In this document: in pieces, positions 10,957 through 19,426 of the stretch
How positions within the stretch are numbered: the stretch's first letter is position 1
Layout of the letters: each line of letters begins with the position of its first letter
From: G965240365 sp965240365
GTDB lineage: Bacteria > Pseudomonadota > Gammaproteobacteria > Eutrophobiales > Eutrophobiaceae
Length of the DNA stretch: 64,000 bases
Direction of reading: 5' to 3'
Assembly (NCBI GenBank): GCA_965240365.1
Contig: OZ251218.1
Coordinates: 3,100,001-3,164,000 of the forward strand
Notes under the pieces: model-generated
Seen by the model: the letters and a program-made list of their open reading frames with translations, nothing else
Told to the model about the DNA's origin: nothing
The model's database searches: none
Program-made: the position numbers and the translations under genes

Positions 10957-11361
10957 TTATAGGCTAATTATAGCACCAATCAGCGCGCCCAGGGTCAGGA
11001 TGCCGTTGCTCAGAAGGGTCAGCAGCATCCCGGGGGCGCGCTTGTCCGGGTTGTCCAGGCAGGCGCGGTAATAGAGGAAGCGGCCAATGATGAAGCCGAG
11101 TCCAAGCCCCGCGCCCCAAAGCGGGCTGACCAGACAGGCGAAGCCGAGCAGGGCCGGAATGAAGACAATTAATTGTTCCAGGGTATTTTGCTGAATGCGA
11201 AACAGGCGTTCAAATACCGCATCGCCGGCGCAGGCGGGGGGCGTTATGTCGGCTTTTTTGCGCGCCAGGCCGGTCTTGGTTACGAAAAACAGATATTGCA
11301 GCAATGCCAGCATCAGCACGATGATGGCGAAGACCAAGTGTTGATCAACGATGATTATCAC
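10957..11361 (-). CDS. MAPEG-family membrane protein
   Basis: The 134-residue protein has four hydrophobic segments and the MAPEG signature (FERLFRIQQNTLEQLIVFIPAL) after the first, with RFLYYRACLDNPDKRAPG before the last, the pattern seen in membrane-associated eicosanoid and glutathione metabolism proteins. Eukaryotic members conjugate glutathione; bacterial members are mostly uncharacterised and may be membrane glutathione transferases or peroxidases. It reads toward the Tyr/His-rich protein gene, with 47 bases between them, so the two could share a transcript. Its start overlaps the 5' region of the divergently read DUF4124 gene. Confidence 0.85.
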   Translation of the reverse strand: MIIIVDQHLVFAIIVLMLALLQYLFFVTKTGLARKKADITPPACAGDAVFERLFRIQQNTLEQLIVFIPALLGFACLVSPLWGAGLGLGFIIGRFLYYRACLDNPDKRAPGMLLTLLSNGILTLGALIGAIISL

Positions 11362-11464
11362 GGCCCGTTTCCATAACTATTTCGAATTCCGGCGGTCTAT
11401 AAACGCGAAGACCAAAGCACGGAGACTAAAATATCCGAGACCGAATTATAACGTGGATAGAGGA

Positions 11465-11959
11465 ATGATGAGCAGGTTAATATTATTATTGTGTCTGGGC
11501 GCGGCGCAAGCGGCCCCGGCCGCGACTGTCTATCAATGGCGGGATGCGGAGCAGGGCCAGACGCATTTCAGTGACACCAGGCCCGAAAACGCGGCCGATG
11601 TGATCGAATACCGGGCCAGGGAGCAGGCCATCTATCAATGGCAAGACGAGGCCGGGCGGGTTCATTTCGGTGACGGGCCGCCGCCCGGCGCCCTGTCGCT
11701 CAGGCCATATCAGGCCCCGCCCGCGGCGCTGATTGCCCCCGCGGACGGGAAGGATTACAGCATTATCAAACAGGCCGGGCGCCTGCTTGAGCAAAGACGG
11801 CGGCAGGAGCGGCAAAGGCTGCAAAGGCAACAACAAAAACGGGCGGCCTTGCTCATTGAGCGGGAGCGCGCCATTGCCCGGATGCAGGAAAAGATCCGGG
11901 TCGAGGGCTATGGCCCGCGGCCTTATCCTGATGCCTTTGGTTATTCGGGGTATTATTGA
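11465..11959 (+). CDS. Exported DUF4124 protein with charged C-terminal coil
   Basis: The 164-residue product begins with a signal peptide (MMSRLILLLCLGAAQAAPAA). It carries two copies of the DUF4124 motif: TVYQWRDAEQGQTHFSDTRP and, about 35 residues later, AIYQWQDEAGRVHFGDGPPP. The motif, xYxWxDxxGxxHFSD, is common in periplasmic proteins of gammaproteobacteria and has no known activity. A highly charged helix follows (about residues 100-140, rich in QRRRQERQRLQRQQQ), probably a coiled coil, then a short Tyr/Gly-rich tail. Two adjacent ATGs, at 11465 and 11468, are possible; AGAGGA ends directly before the first, so the second has better spacing. The longer frame upstream of 11465 has no signal peptide and is unlikely. 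Confidence 0.75.
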   Translation: MMSRLILLLCLGAAQAAPAATVYQWRDAEQGQTHFSDTRPENAADVIEYRAREQAIYQWQDEAGRVHFGDGPPPGALSLRPYQAPPAALIAPADGKDYSIIKQAGRLLEQRRRQERQRLQRQQQKRAALLIERERAIARMQEKIRVEGYGPRPYPDAFGYSGYY

Positions 11960-11962
11960 GGT

Positions 11963-12290
11963 TGTCATTCCCGCTGCCTGCGGCAGGCAGCGGGAATGGA
12001 TTTTATAAACCACTGGATTCCGGCTTTCGCCGGAATGACGGAGGGGGTTATTCCCAGGGTCACCTCATCTAATAAGATAAGGTGTCAGGTATCCTGACCA
12101 CGGTGTCGTTAATATCGCTCATAATGCGCCTATCGCCCCCGTTGTCATTCCAGCGAAAGCTGGAATCCAGTGGTTTATGTCATACATTCCCGCTCGGGCG
12201 GGAATGACAATTAGGCAGGACTGGCCTCATTTCACATCCCGGCTCGCCCTCCTGGATTCCAGCTTTCGCTGGAATGACAACGGGGTGTTG
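11963..12290. repeat. Family A, B and C repeats, including a family C palindrome in a family A loop
   Basis: The gap 11960-12555 carries no gene before the EAL protein. A family A unit (about 11963-12043) has its second hairpin loop replaced by tgcctgcggcaggca, a family C-type palindrome. A family B partial copy lies at 12058-12135, a second family A unit at about 12141-12213, and a family A half-unit at about 12250-12285. Confidence 0.8.
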
Positions 12291-12344
12291 TTTTGGCTTT
12301 CCGTATCCTGTCTGCCTGCATCAGACAGGGCTTTAGCAGGAATG

Positions 12345-12448
12345 CAGGGTGACCTCATCTAAAATAAGGCATCAAGTATCCTGGCCACAGTATCGTTAGT
12401 ATCGCTCATATCGTCGGCTATCTTAGCAATTTAGATGAGGTCACCCTG
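12345..12448. mobile_element. Family B MITE-like element, 104 bp, with terminal inverted repeats
   Basis: The element runs from CAGGGTGACCTCATCTAAA to its inverted counterpart TTTAGATGAGGTCACCCTG. The internal part (atcctggccacagtatcgttagtatcgctcata) recurs at five other places in the window. It encodes no protein. Size, terminal inverted repeats and multiple copies match a non-autonomous MITE. No cognate transposase gene is present in the window and no clear target duplication was seen. Confidence 0.7.
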
Positions 12449-12555
12449 CCCTAACCGGAGTGACGAACCCCATACAACCGTTTGACTTTGTAACACAACT
12501 CGATTAGCTTTGATTCAAATGAAAAATAATAAAGCGCGTTGTCGGGCACTGCGAA

Positions 12556-13596
12556 GTGCTGCCCGAACAATATTCCGCTGAAATCGATCTTTATCTCAGC
12601 CCGCCTTCACAAAGAACCCGCGCCATGTTGTATGCGATCCTCGGCCGCCTCGGTGTGTCTTGCGAGGACACGGGCAAGATGGTTCTGGCGCGGCCGCGGC
12701 CGGATCAGGCTCGGGAGATGGCGGCCGTGTTGACGGCAGAGTTCGGCGAATCCGAACGCGCCGAGATCCGCATTGTCGTCCTGCAAAGGGACGGCGCCTT
12801 CAAGCTCAATGATATCGCCCAGGTGCAATCGCTCGAATCCTTCCTGGCCCGCGTCAGCAGTGACGATATGATCCAGCTATTGCGCGACGGCCGGTTGGTC
12901 ACCTGGGTGCATCCGATCCTGCATTGCGCCGAACCCGACCGGGTATTCGCCTATGAATGCCTGACCCGGGGCGTCAATACCGATGCGAGTCTGATCAGGC
13001 CCGATCATCTGTTTGATGTCGCGCGCCGGGCCGACCTGCTGCATTATCTTGACCGCGAATGCCGCATGACCTCGATCCGCTCTGCCGTAGCGCTGGCAAA
13101 GCCGGCCAAGCTGTTTATCAATTTCAATCCCGCCACGGTTTACCGGCCGGAACATTGCCTCTTGTCCACGATGAACACGCTCAAGGCGCATGGCCTGAGC
13201 AATAACGATGTGGTGTTTGAACTGGTCGAGAGCGACAAGGCCCAGGATTTCAAAAACCTCGTTGCCATCTTTGATTATTACCGCGACAGGGGCTTTGAAG
13301 TCGCGCTGGACGATTTCGGAACCGGCTATAATTCATTAAAATTGCTGGATCAAATCCAGCCCGATTATATCAAGCTGGATATTGAACTGGTGCGGGATGT
13401 GGATCGGGACAGGTTTAAACAGGCGATCAACCGCAATGTACTGGCCCTGGCCCGCGAGCTTGGTATTCGCGTCATCGCCGAGGGCGTCGAGCGCCGGGAA
13501 GAATTTGCCTGGATGAAAGACGCGGGCGCGGACTTCGTGCAGGGCTATCTGTTTGCCAAACCCTCGCCCGTGGCAGAGGTTGCTCTGGCCTCGTGA
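12556..13596 (+). CDS. EAL-domain cyclic-di-GMP phosphodiesterase
   Basis: The 346-residue protein has an uncharacterised N-terminal region of about 100 residues and a C-terminal EAL domain. The EAL triplet reads ECL (AYECLTRG). The other catalytic and metal-binding motifs are intact: FINFNP, FELVES, DDFGTGYNSL, YIKLDIELV, AEGVER and QGYLFAKP. It should therefore hydrolyse c-di-GMP to pGpG. The first in-frame start is GTG 12556; ATG 12625 is an alternative, and neither has a good ribosome site. It has no membrane segment, so it is cytoplasmic. A diguanylate cyclase at 44.2-45.4 kb could make the opposing reaction. The gene is flanked by repeats and not in an obvious operon. Confidence 0.88.
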   Translation: MLPEQYSAEIDLYLSPPSQRTRAMLYAILGRLGVSCEDTGKMVLARPRPDQAREMAAVLTAEFGESERAEIRIVVLQRDGAFKLNDIAQVQSLESFLARVSSDDMIQLLRDGRLVTWVHPILHCAEPDRVFAYECLTRGVNTDASLIRPDHLFDVARRADLLHYLDRECRMTSIRSAVALAKPAKLFINFNPATVYRPEHCLLSTMNTLKAHGLSNNDVVFELVESDKAQDFKNLVAIFDYYRDRGFEVALDDFGTGYNSLKLLDQIQPDYIKLDIELVRDVDRDRFKQAINRNVLALARELGIRVIAEGVERREEFAWMKDAGADFVQGYLFAKPSPVAEVALAS

Positions 13597-13763
13597 TTGA
13601 CAGGAAGCGTCGTAAAAAAGATCTGAAATACTGATTTATTCCGGTTAAACCGTGTTTTTTCGCCCTGCCTGCCTTCTCCGACCCGGGATTGCCATGTCCC
13701 TTTGGGCATAAAGCGCGGGCGGCCCCGGAATGTTTTGCAAATCTTTCCCAGGATAAATATCGG

Positions 13764-15383
13764 ATGAATTCGGAATCCCTTCAGCAAATTCAAAAACGCA
13801 GGACCTTTGCGATCATCTCGCATCCCGATGCCGGCAAGACCACCGTCACGGAACAACTGCTGTTATATGGCGGCGCGATCCAGATGGCCGGCACGGTCAA
13901 GGCCAGAAAATCCGGTCGCCATGTGGCCTCGGACTGGATGCAGATGGAGAAAGAGCGGGGGATTTCGGTCAGCAGTTCCGTGATGCAGTTTGAATATGCC
14001 GATCATGTCATCAATCTGCTGGACACGCCCGGACATGCCGATTTTTCCGAGGACACTTACCGCACATTAACGGCGGTTGACTCGGCCCTGATGGTGATCG
14101 ATGTCGCCCGCGGCGTGGAGGAGCGAACCCGGAAGCTGATGGAGGTCTGCCGCCTGCGTAATACGCCGATCATTACCTTTATCAATAAGCTGGATCGTGA
14201 CGGTCAGGCGCCTTTTGATCTGATTGATGAGATTGAGGCCGAGTTGCAGATCAAATGCGTTCCGCGCACCTGGCCGATTGGCATGGGGGCCGGGCTTTTG
14301 GGGCTGTATGATGTGGCCGCTGATTCGATACGCCTTTACGATAAAAAGGCCGCCGCGCAACATGGCCGGTTGATCAAAGGCTTAAACAACCCGGAGGCGG
14401 CCGCCATCCTGGCAGAGGCCCCGGCCGATCTCGGTGAAGAGATTAACCTTATCCGGGGCGTCTGCGGCGATTTTGAAACGACCGAGTTTCTGGCCGGCCG
14501 TTCAACCCCGGTTTTTTTTGGCACGGCGCTCAATAATTTTGGCATTGCCGAATTTCTGGATTGCCTGATCCGCTATGCGCCAGCCCCGCGGGCCAGGACG
14601 GCCGACGAACGCGAGATCTCGCCGGAAGAAACCGGGCTGACCGGCTTTGTCTTTAAGATTCAGGCCAATATGGACCCGGCGCACCGGGACCGGATCGCCT
14701 TTTTACGGCTGTGCTCGGGCGTTTACCGGCGCGGCATGAAGATGCACCATGTCCGGCGGGGGCGTGATGTGCAGATTGCAAACGCATTAACCTTTATGGC
14801 GGGTAATCGCGCCCGGGCCGAAGAGGCCTGGGCCGGAGATGTCATCGGCCTGCACAATCACGGCACCATTCAGGTGGGCGACACTTTTACCCAGGGAGAA
14901 AAACTCAATTTTAGCGGGCTCCCATACTTTGCGCCGGAGTTATTCCGCCGCGTGCAATTACGCGACCCGCTCAAATTAAAGGCCCTGAAGAAGGGGCTGA
15001 TCCAGCTTGGAGAAGAGGGCGCGGCGCAGGTATTCAGGCCGCTGCATAATAATGAACTCATCCTCGGCGCGGTGGGCGTATTGCAATTTGATGTGGTGGC
15101 CTGGCGTCTCAGGCAGGAGTACGGGGTCGAGTGCCGTTATGATACTGTCCCGGTCGCCACCGCGCGCTGGCTTGGCTGTAACGACAACAAGCTGCTGACC
15201 GAGTTTAAAAACAAGGCCGGCGCCCATATCGCCGTGGACGCGGGCGGCTACCTGACCTATCTGGCGCCGTCCACGGTAAACCTGAATCTAACCATGGAAA
15301 GATGGCCCGACATTCGCTTTCACGCCACCCGCGAACACCGGGGCAATTCTGAAAACGGGCAGCAGGTGAATTTGGGTTTTTGA
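13764..15383 (+). CDS. prfC: Peptide chain release factor 3
   Basis: RF3 is the GTPase that removes RF1 or RF2 from the ribosome after termination. The 539-residue protein has the complete translational GTPase motifs: ISHPDAGKTT (P-loop), RGISVSSSV (switch I), DTPGHADF (G3), NKLD (G4), and a long C-terminal part typical of RF3 rather than EF-G (KGLIQLGEEGAAQVF, GVLQFDVVAWRL, EYGVECRYD). The ATG at 13764 is preceded by AGGA at about 13750 with a long spacer; the longer frame back to 13689 adds 25 non-conserved residues. It reads away from the EAL gene after a 167-base gap in which no other feature was recognised. Confidence 0.96.
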   Translation: MNSESLQQIQKRRTFAIISHPDAGKTTVTEQLLLYGGAIQMAGTVKARKSGRHVASDWMQMEKERGISVSSSVMQFEYADHVINLLDTPGHADFSEDTYRTLTAVDSALMVIDVARGVEERTRKLMEVCRLRNTPIITFINKLDRDGQAPFDLIDEIEAELQIKCVPRTWPIGMGAGLLGLYDVAADSIRLYDKKAAAQHGRLIKGLNNPEAAAILAEAPADLGEEINLIRGVCGDFETTEFLAGRSTPVFFGTALNNFGIAEFLDCLIRYAPAPRARTADEREISPEETGLTGFVFKIQANMDPAHRDRIAFLRLCSGVYRRGMKMHHVRRGRDVQIANALTFMAGNRARAEEAWAGDVIGLHNHGTIQVGDTFTQGEKLNFSGLPYFAPELFRRVQLRDPLKLKALKKGLIQLGEEGAAQVFRPLHNNELILGAVGVLQFDVVAWRLRQEYGVECRYDTVPVATARWLGCNDNKLLTEFKNKAGAHIAVDAGGYLTYLAPSTVNLNLTMERWPDIRFHATREHRGNSENGQQVNLGF

Positions 15384-15424
15384 GAAGGTTGGGGACTTGG
15401 ACCCATTATGGTATCTGGGCAACG

Positions 15425-15690
15425 CCTTCCTGGATTCCTCGGCCGCTTGTTCCAGATCTGCCTGCAGCAGGCAGGCGCGGCTCTACCACCTGCATCCATG
15501 CAGGCGAGCTTTCGCTGGAATGACGGCGGGGGCGATAAGCGCATCTCGGCAACTCTTTAGCGTTATATATCTAAAAAAGAACATCATTCCGGTCTACCAT
15601 TCTCACTAACTCGTCATTCCAGCGAAAGCTGGAATCCAGTGGTTTATATAATACATTCCCGCCTGTTTGCAGGCGGGAATGGCAACTTCT
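15425..15690. repeat. Family E, C and A repeats between prfC and rne
   Basis: The gap 15384-15701 has no gene. It contains a reverse-orientation family E-like block (about 15431-15515) interrupted by a family C palindrome (ctgcctgcagcaggcagg, 15461-15478), and then a family A double hairpin (about 15613-15682) whose second hairpin reads ttcccgcctgtttgcaggcgggaa. The two flanking genes, prfC and rne, converge here, so the hairpins may also act as a bidirectional terminator. Confidence 0.7.
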
Positions 15691-15701
15691 TAAGCGCTTC
15701 C

Positions 15702-17924
15702 TTAAATCTTTTCCCCCTGCTTGCCGGCCTCCCGGCTGGTTTCCGGGGTTGGGGCGGGTTTTACCGGTGTGCCGCGCTTGCCCTCGGTCTTTGCAGGCCC
15801 GGCCTTTTCCGGCTTTGTCGCGCTTGCGCGGGTGGCCGCGGGGGGCGGCGTATTGGCCGCTTCGGCCGCTTTGCCCGGCCGGGCGCCGGCCGTGTCTTGT
15901 CCGTTTTTAGGAGAAGGGCCGGCGGCCTGACCGCGGCCGGAATCGGTCTCGGGGTTTTCCGGCCTGCGGCGGCGGCTCCCGCCGCGCCGGCCGCGCCGGG
16001 CCACATTCTTTTTATTGGCATCCGCCTCTTTTTGATTTGGTCTTTCCGTCCTTTCCGGTTTTTTATCAGCATTATCCCGGTTAGCGCGCGCATTGCGCGG
16101 GCGTTGCGGCTGATTTTTATTGCCGCGCCGCGGCCGCTCCCGGTTGCCGCCATCGGCATTGCGGTTGCGCTGGCCCCTGTTGCCGCGGCCCGTGGTTTTG
16201 CGAGCCTTTTTCTCGGGCGCTTTATCCGGCACGCCAAACAGACTGCCGAACAGCCTGGCAATCAGGCCCTTGGGCTTGTCCGGCCGCGCGGCCGGGGCGG
16301 GCGCCTGCGGCACAATCTGCTGCACGGCCGGGCGTTCGGGCGCCGGTTTGCGCCTGCCATTGCCCGTTTCGGCGCCGGTTTCGTCCTTTTCTTCGCTTTT
16401 GATCTGATAACTGGCCTTTTGGTGCTCGCTCTGCGCCGCCTCGGACAGGCGCACGCGCTGAACCGCATATTGCGGCGTGACCATGGCCGGGTCCGGGATA
16501 ACGATGATCTCGACATCCAGGCGATATTGGATCTCATTCAGCGGCTGCCGCTTTTCATTCAGCAGGAAACTGGCCGCATCGACCGGCATGCGGGCGATCA
16601 CCCGGGCCGTCATATCCTTCATGGCCTCTTCCTCAAGAATGCGCAAGACAGACAGTGACAGTGATTCGACATCACGAATCGTGCCCTGGCCATCACAGCG
16701 CGGGCAGGGAATATGGCTGGATTCCCCCAGGGACGGCCGCAGCCGTTGGCGGGACATTTCCAGCAGACCAAAGCGGGATATGCGGCCGACCTGCACGCGC
16801 GCCCGGTCCATACGCAGATGTTCACGCATGGCATTCTCGACCTGACGCTGGTTGCGGTTGTTTAACATGTCTATAAAGTCAATGACGATCAGACCGCCGA
16901 TATCACGCAGCCTTAATTGCCGGGTGACCTCTTCGGCCGCCTCCAGATTGGTATTCAACGCGGTCTCTTCAATATCGCTGCCCTTGGTGGCGCGGGCCGA
17001 GTTGATGTCAATGGAGATCAGGGCCTCGGTATGGTCGATGATCAGCGCGCCGCCCGAGGGCAGGCGCACCTCTCTTGAGAAGGCGGATTCGATCTGGTTT
17101 TCGATCTGATAGCGGGTGAAGAGCGGGTCGCTTTCCTTGTAGAGTTTGAGCTTGTCGAGGTTGTGCGGCATGACCTGTGACATGAAGTCATGGCTGCGTT
17201 TATGGACTTCCGGGTCGTCTATCCAGATCTCGTTGATGTCTTTGCGCAGGTAATCGCGTATCGCGCGAATGATGATCTCGCTCTCCTGGTAGATCAGGAA
17301 GGGCGCCTTGCGTTTGCCGGCGGCGCCGGTGATCGCGCCCCACAGTTGCAGCAGGTAATCCAGGTCCCATTGCAACTCATCGGCAGACTTGCCGACCCCG
17401 GCCGTGCGCAATATCAGCCCGATGCCGTCAGGCACCTTCAGGTCGCGCATGGCGTCCTGCGCCTCGCTGCGGTCGCTGCCCTCGATCTGGCGCGAGACGC
17501 CGCCGGCGCGCGGATTATTCGGCATCAGCACCAGATATCTGCCGGCCAGGCTGACAAAGGTGGTCAGCGCCGCGCCCTTGTTGCCGCGCTCTTCTTTTTC
17601 TATCTGGATGATGAATTCCTGGCCTTCGTCTATGGCGTCCTTGATGCCCGGTTTCGCGCCCGACTGGGCGGCCTCGCCCTGGGCCGGCTTGAACAGGGAG
17701 CGGGCGATTTCCTTGTAAGGCAAAAAGCCGTGCCGGTCGGCGCCGTAATCGACAAAGGCCGCCTCAAGACTCGGCTCGATCCTGACCACACGCGCCTTGT
17801 ATATGTTTGATTTCTTTTGTTCCCGCGCCGTGGGTTCGATATCGAGATCGTACAGTCGTTGACCGTCCACGAGCGCGACCCGCACCTCTTCCGGCTGAGT
17901 TGCGTTAATCAGCATGCGTTTCAT
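15702..17924 (-). CDS. rne: Ribonuclease E
   Basis: This is the endonuclease that starts mRNA decay and processes rRNA and tRNA. The N-terminal 500 residues have the S1 domain (KSNIYKARVVRIEPSLEAAFVDYG), the DNase-I-like catalytic segment (LISIDINSARATKGSDIEETALNTNLEAAEE), IVIDFIDM, and the zinc-link CPRC (CPRCDGQGTI, about residue 405) that joins dimers into a tetramer. The C-terminal 240 residues are disordered, rich in Arg, Lys, Pro and Ala, and shorter than the E. coli scaffold (1061 residues in total), so the degradosome-binding part is probably reduced. It is divergent from rluC across a 403-base gap, as is usual in gammaproteobacteria. The E. coli gene regulates itself through its long 5' leader. 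Confidence 0.96.
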   Translation of the reverse strand: MKRMLINATQPEEVRVALVDGQRLYDLDIEPTAREQKKSNIYKARVVRIEPSLEAAFVDYGADRHGFLPYKEIARSLFKPAQGEAAQSGAKPGIKDAIDEGQEFIIQIEKEERGNKGAALTTFVSLAGRYLVLMPNNPRAGGVSRQIEGSDRSEAQDAMRDLKVPDGIGLILRTAGVGKSADELQWDLDYLLQLWGAITGAAGKRKAPFLIYQESEIIIRAIRDYLRKDINEIWIDDPEVHKRSHDFMSQVMPHNLDKLKLYKESDPLFTRYQIENQIESAFSREVRLPSGGALIIDHTEALISIDINSARATKGSDIEETALNTNLEAAEEVTRQLRLRDIGGLIVIDFIDMLNNRNQRQVENAMREHLRMDRARVQVGRISRFGLLEMSRQRLRPSLGESSHIPCPRCDGQGTIRDVESLSLSVLRILEEEAMKDMTARVIARMPVDAASFLLNEKRQPLNEIQYRLDVEIIVIPDPAMVTPQYAVQRVRLSEAAQSEHQKASYQIKSEEKDETGAETGNGRRKPAPERPAVQQIVPQAPAPAARPDKPKGLIARLFGSLFGVPDKAPEKKARKTTGRGNRGQRNRNADGGNRERPRRGNKNQPQRPRNARANRDNADKKPERTERPNQKEADANKKNVARRGRRGGSRRRRPENPETDSGRGQAAGPSPKNGQDTAGARPGKAAEAANTPPPAATRASATKPEKAGPAKTEGKRGTPVKPAPTPETSREAGKQGEKI

Positions 17925-18027
17925 TTTTTATGTCCTTTTGATCGCGCTCTGCCTCGTCCGCGGGGCGGTTGACATCCTTGCGGCGGATGCCGCCCGCGGC
18001 GGGAGCGCGATGCTTGTAAATTGTAAA

Positions 18028-18052
18028 TTGCCCGGAGATTTGATCCGGGCAA
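18028..18052. other. Stable hairpin in the rne/rluC intergenic region
   Basis: TTGCCCGGA at 18028 and TCCGGGCAA ending at 18052 form a perfect 9-bp stem with a 7-base loop. It lies about 100 bases before the rne start and would be in the rne leader on the minus strand, where E. coli rne carries hairpins sensed by RNase E itself. No other sequence match to the E. coli leader was seen, so the role is a guess. Apart from this and the element at 18146, the 17925-18327 gap shows nothing recognised. Confidence 0.4.
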
Positions 18053-18145
18053 GGTGTTTAATCTGTGCCAGTTTGACCGGGGGAATGCTCTCCCTGCGGA
18101 TGGGGCAGGGCGTGGCGGCTTGTTCCAGCATCTATCTGCCGCCCG

Positions 18146-18192
18146 AGGCCCGGCAATAACCAGGCGGGCCTTTATTGTTCAGTTTTTTTGGC
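18146..18192 (+). terminator. Possible rho-independent terminator on the + strand, no clear gene before it
   Basis: AGGCCCG (18146-18152) and CGGGCCT (18165-18171) form a 7-bp stem with a 12-base loop, followed by TTATTGTTCAGTTTTTTT. It overlaps the end of an 81-codon frame (17914-18159) that starts on the antisense strand of the rne start. The T run is interrupted, so termination is uncertain. Confidence 0.3.
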
Positions 18193-18327
18193 AATGATTG
18201 GCCCGGTTTGCCCCGCCGTGGCGGGCGCTGTCCGGGCAGGCCCGTCTCCGCCTGTGTCGCAGCCGAGTCGGGCGCAAGCGTGCTAATATAGCAACCTTGT
18301 TGGCTGGCAGCAATACATAAGTTGTGC

Positions 18328-19311
18328 ATGAGTGAAAATCCGCTAAAAAAAGAAGATTCAAAACATATAGTTATCAGCGGCGCCGATGCAGGGCGGCGGA
18401 TTGACAACTATCTGATCCGCTATTTTGGAAAATTCCCCAAGGTTCGCATCTACCAGATGTTGCGAAGGGGAGAGGTGCGGGTCAACAAGCGGCGGATAAA
18501 GCAGGGTTATCGCCTCATGGCGGGCGACCGCGTCCGTATTCCACCGGTCTATAAGGCCGAAGCCGGGCCACGCAATCCCGGCCATAGCCTGATCCAGAAG
18601 ATGACCGCCGCCATCATTTATGAGGACGCGGATATCGTGGTATTGAACAAGCCGGCCGGCATCGCGGTACACGGCGGCAGCGGCCATGATTATGGCGTCA
18701 TTGAGGCGTTGCGGCTGGCAAACAGGGACTACGCCCGGCTGGAACTGGTCCACCGCCTTGACAAGGCGACCTCCGGCTGTCTGCTGCTGGCGAAGAACAT
18801 GCCGGTATTGCGGCAACTGCACGACCTGATGCGGGCCGGGAAAATCACAAAAATCTATCTGGCCCTGCTGGCCGGCCGGCTTGCAAAACAGCGCTATCAG
18901 CTTAACAGCACCCTACAAAAAAATAGGCTCCGCTCGGGCGAGCGGGTGGCCAGCGTTGCCGAATCCGGGAAACCGGCCATAACCCGTTTTTTTCGGGAGC
19001 GGGTTTATAGCGACAGCACTCTGGTCAGGGCGGAATTGATCACCGGCAGGACTCATCAAATCAGGGTACACGGCGCCGACAGCGGGCATCCGGTCATCGG
19101 CGACAGCAAATACGGAGACCGTGACATCAATAACACCTACAAAGCCAAAGGCTTAAAACGCCTGTTCCTGCATGCGCAGTCACTGGCCTTTTGCCTGCCG
19201 GCAAACGGCAAAGACCTCTGCATCAGCGCGCCCTTGCCGGCAGACCTGGCAGGGTTATTGGCCAGGCTTGATGCGGAAAAAGATAAAGTAGCGGCGCCGG
19301 AACGGCGCTGA
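18328..19311 (+). CDS. rluC: Ribosomal large subunit pseudouridine synthase C
   Basis: RluC makes pseudouridines 955, 2504 and 2580 of 23S rRNA in E. coli. The 327-residue protein has an N-terminal S4 RNA-binding domain (RIDNYLIRYFGKFPKVRIYQ, RGEVRVNKRR) and the RluA-type catalytic domain with the ELVHRLDKATSGCLLLAKN motif, whose aspartate is the catalytic residue, then GRTHQIRVH. The ATG at 18328 is preferred over the TTG at 18322. Position next to rne with opposite direction supports RluC over the paralogues RluA and RluD. The following gene starts 115 bases downstream. Confidence 0.93.
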   Translation: MSENPLKKEDSKHIVISGADAGRRIDNYLIRYFGKFPKVRIYQMLRRGEVRVNKRRIKQGYRLMAGDRVRIPPVYKAEAGPRNPGHSLIQKMTAAIIYEDADIVVLNKPAGIAVHGGSGHDYGVIEALRLANRDYARLELVHRLDKATSGCLLLAKNMPVLRQLHDLMRAGKITKIYLALLAGRLAKQRYQLNSTLQKNRLRSGERVASVAESGKPAITRFFRERVYSDSTLVRAELITGRTHQIRVHGADSGHPVIGDSKYGDRDINNTYKAKGLKRLFLHAQSLAFCLPANGKDLCISAPLPADLAGLLARLDAEKDKVAAPERR

Positions 19312-19426
19312 CAGATTATTGATGCGTGGTTTACCCTTTGAGTCAGAAAAAGCGGGTATTTTATGCAGGAAATAGTTAAAACATAGCTGTATTATAGCCG
19401 TATTATGGCTAAAATTTTGGTGTGTT

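Noticed and set aside
15639..16658. A 339-residue frame on the + strand opposite the rne C-terminal region
   Set aside because: It mirrors the basic low-complexity tail of RNase E and consists mainly of Arg, Ala, Pro and Gly, as expected for an antisense shadow of GC-rich sequence.
17969..17974. TTGACA as a + strand promoter in the rne-rluC gap
   Set aside because: No -10 element is found at 16-18 bases; the following sequence is GC-rich.
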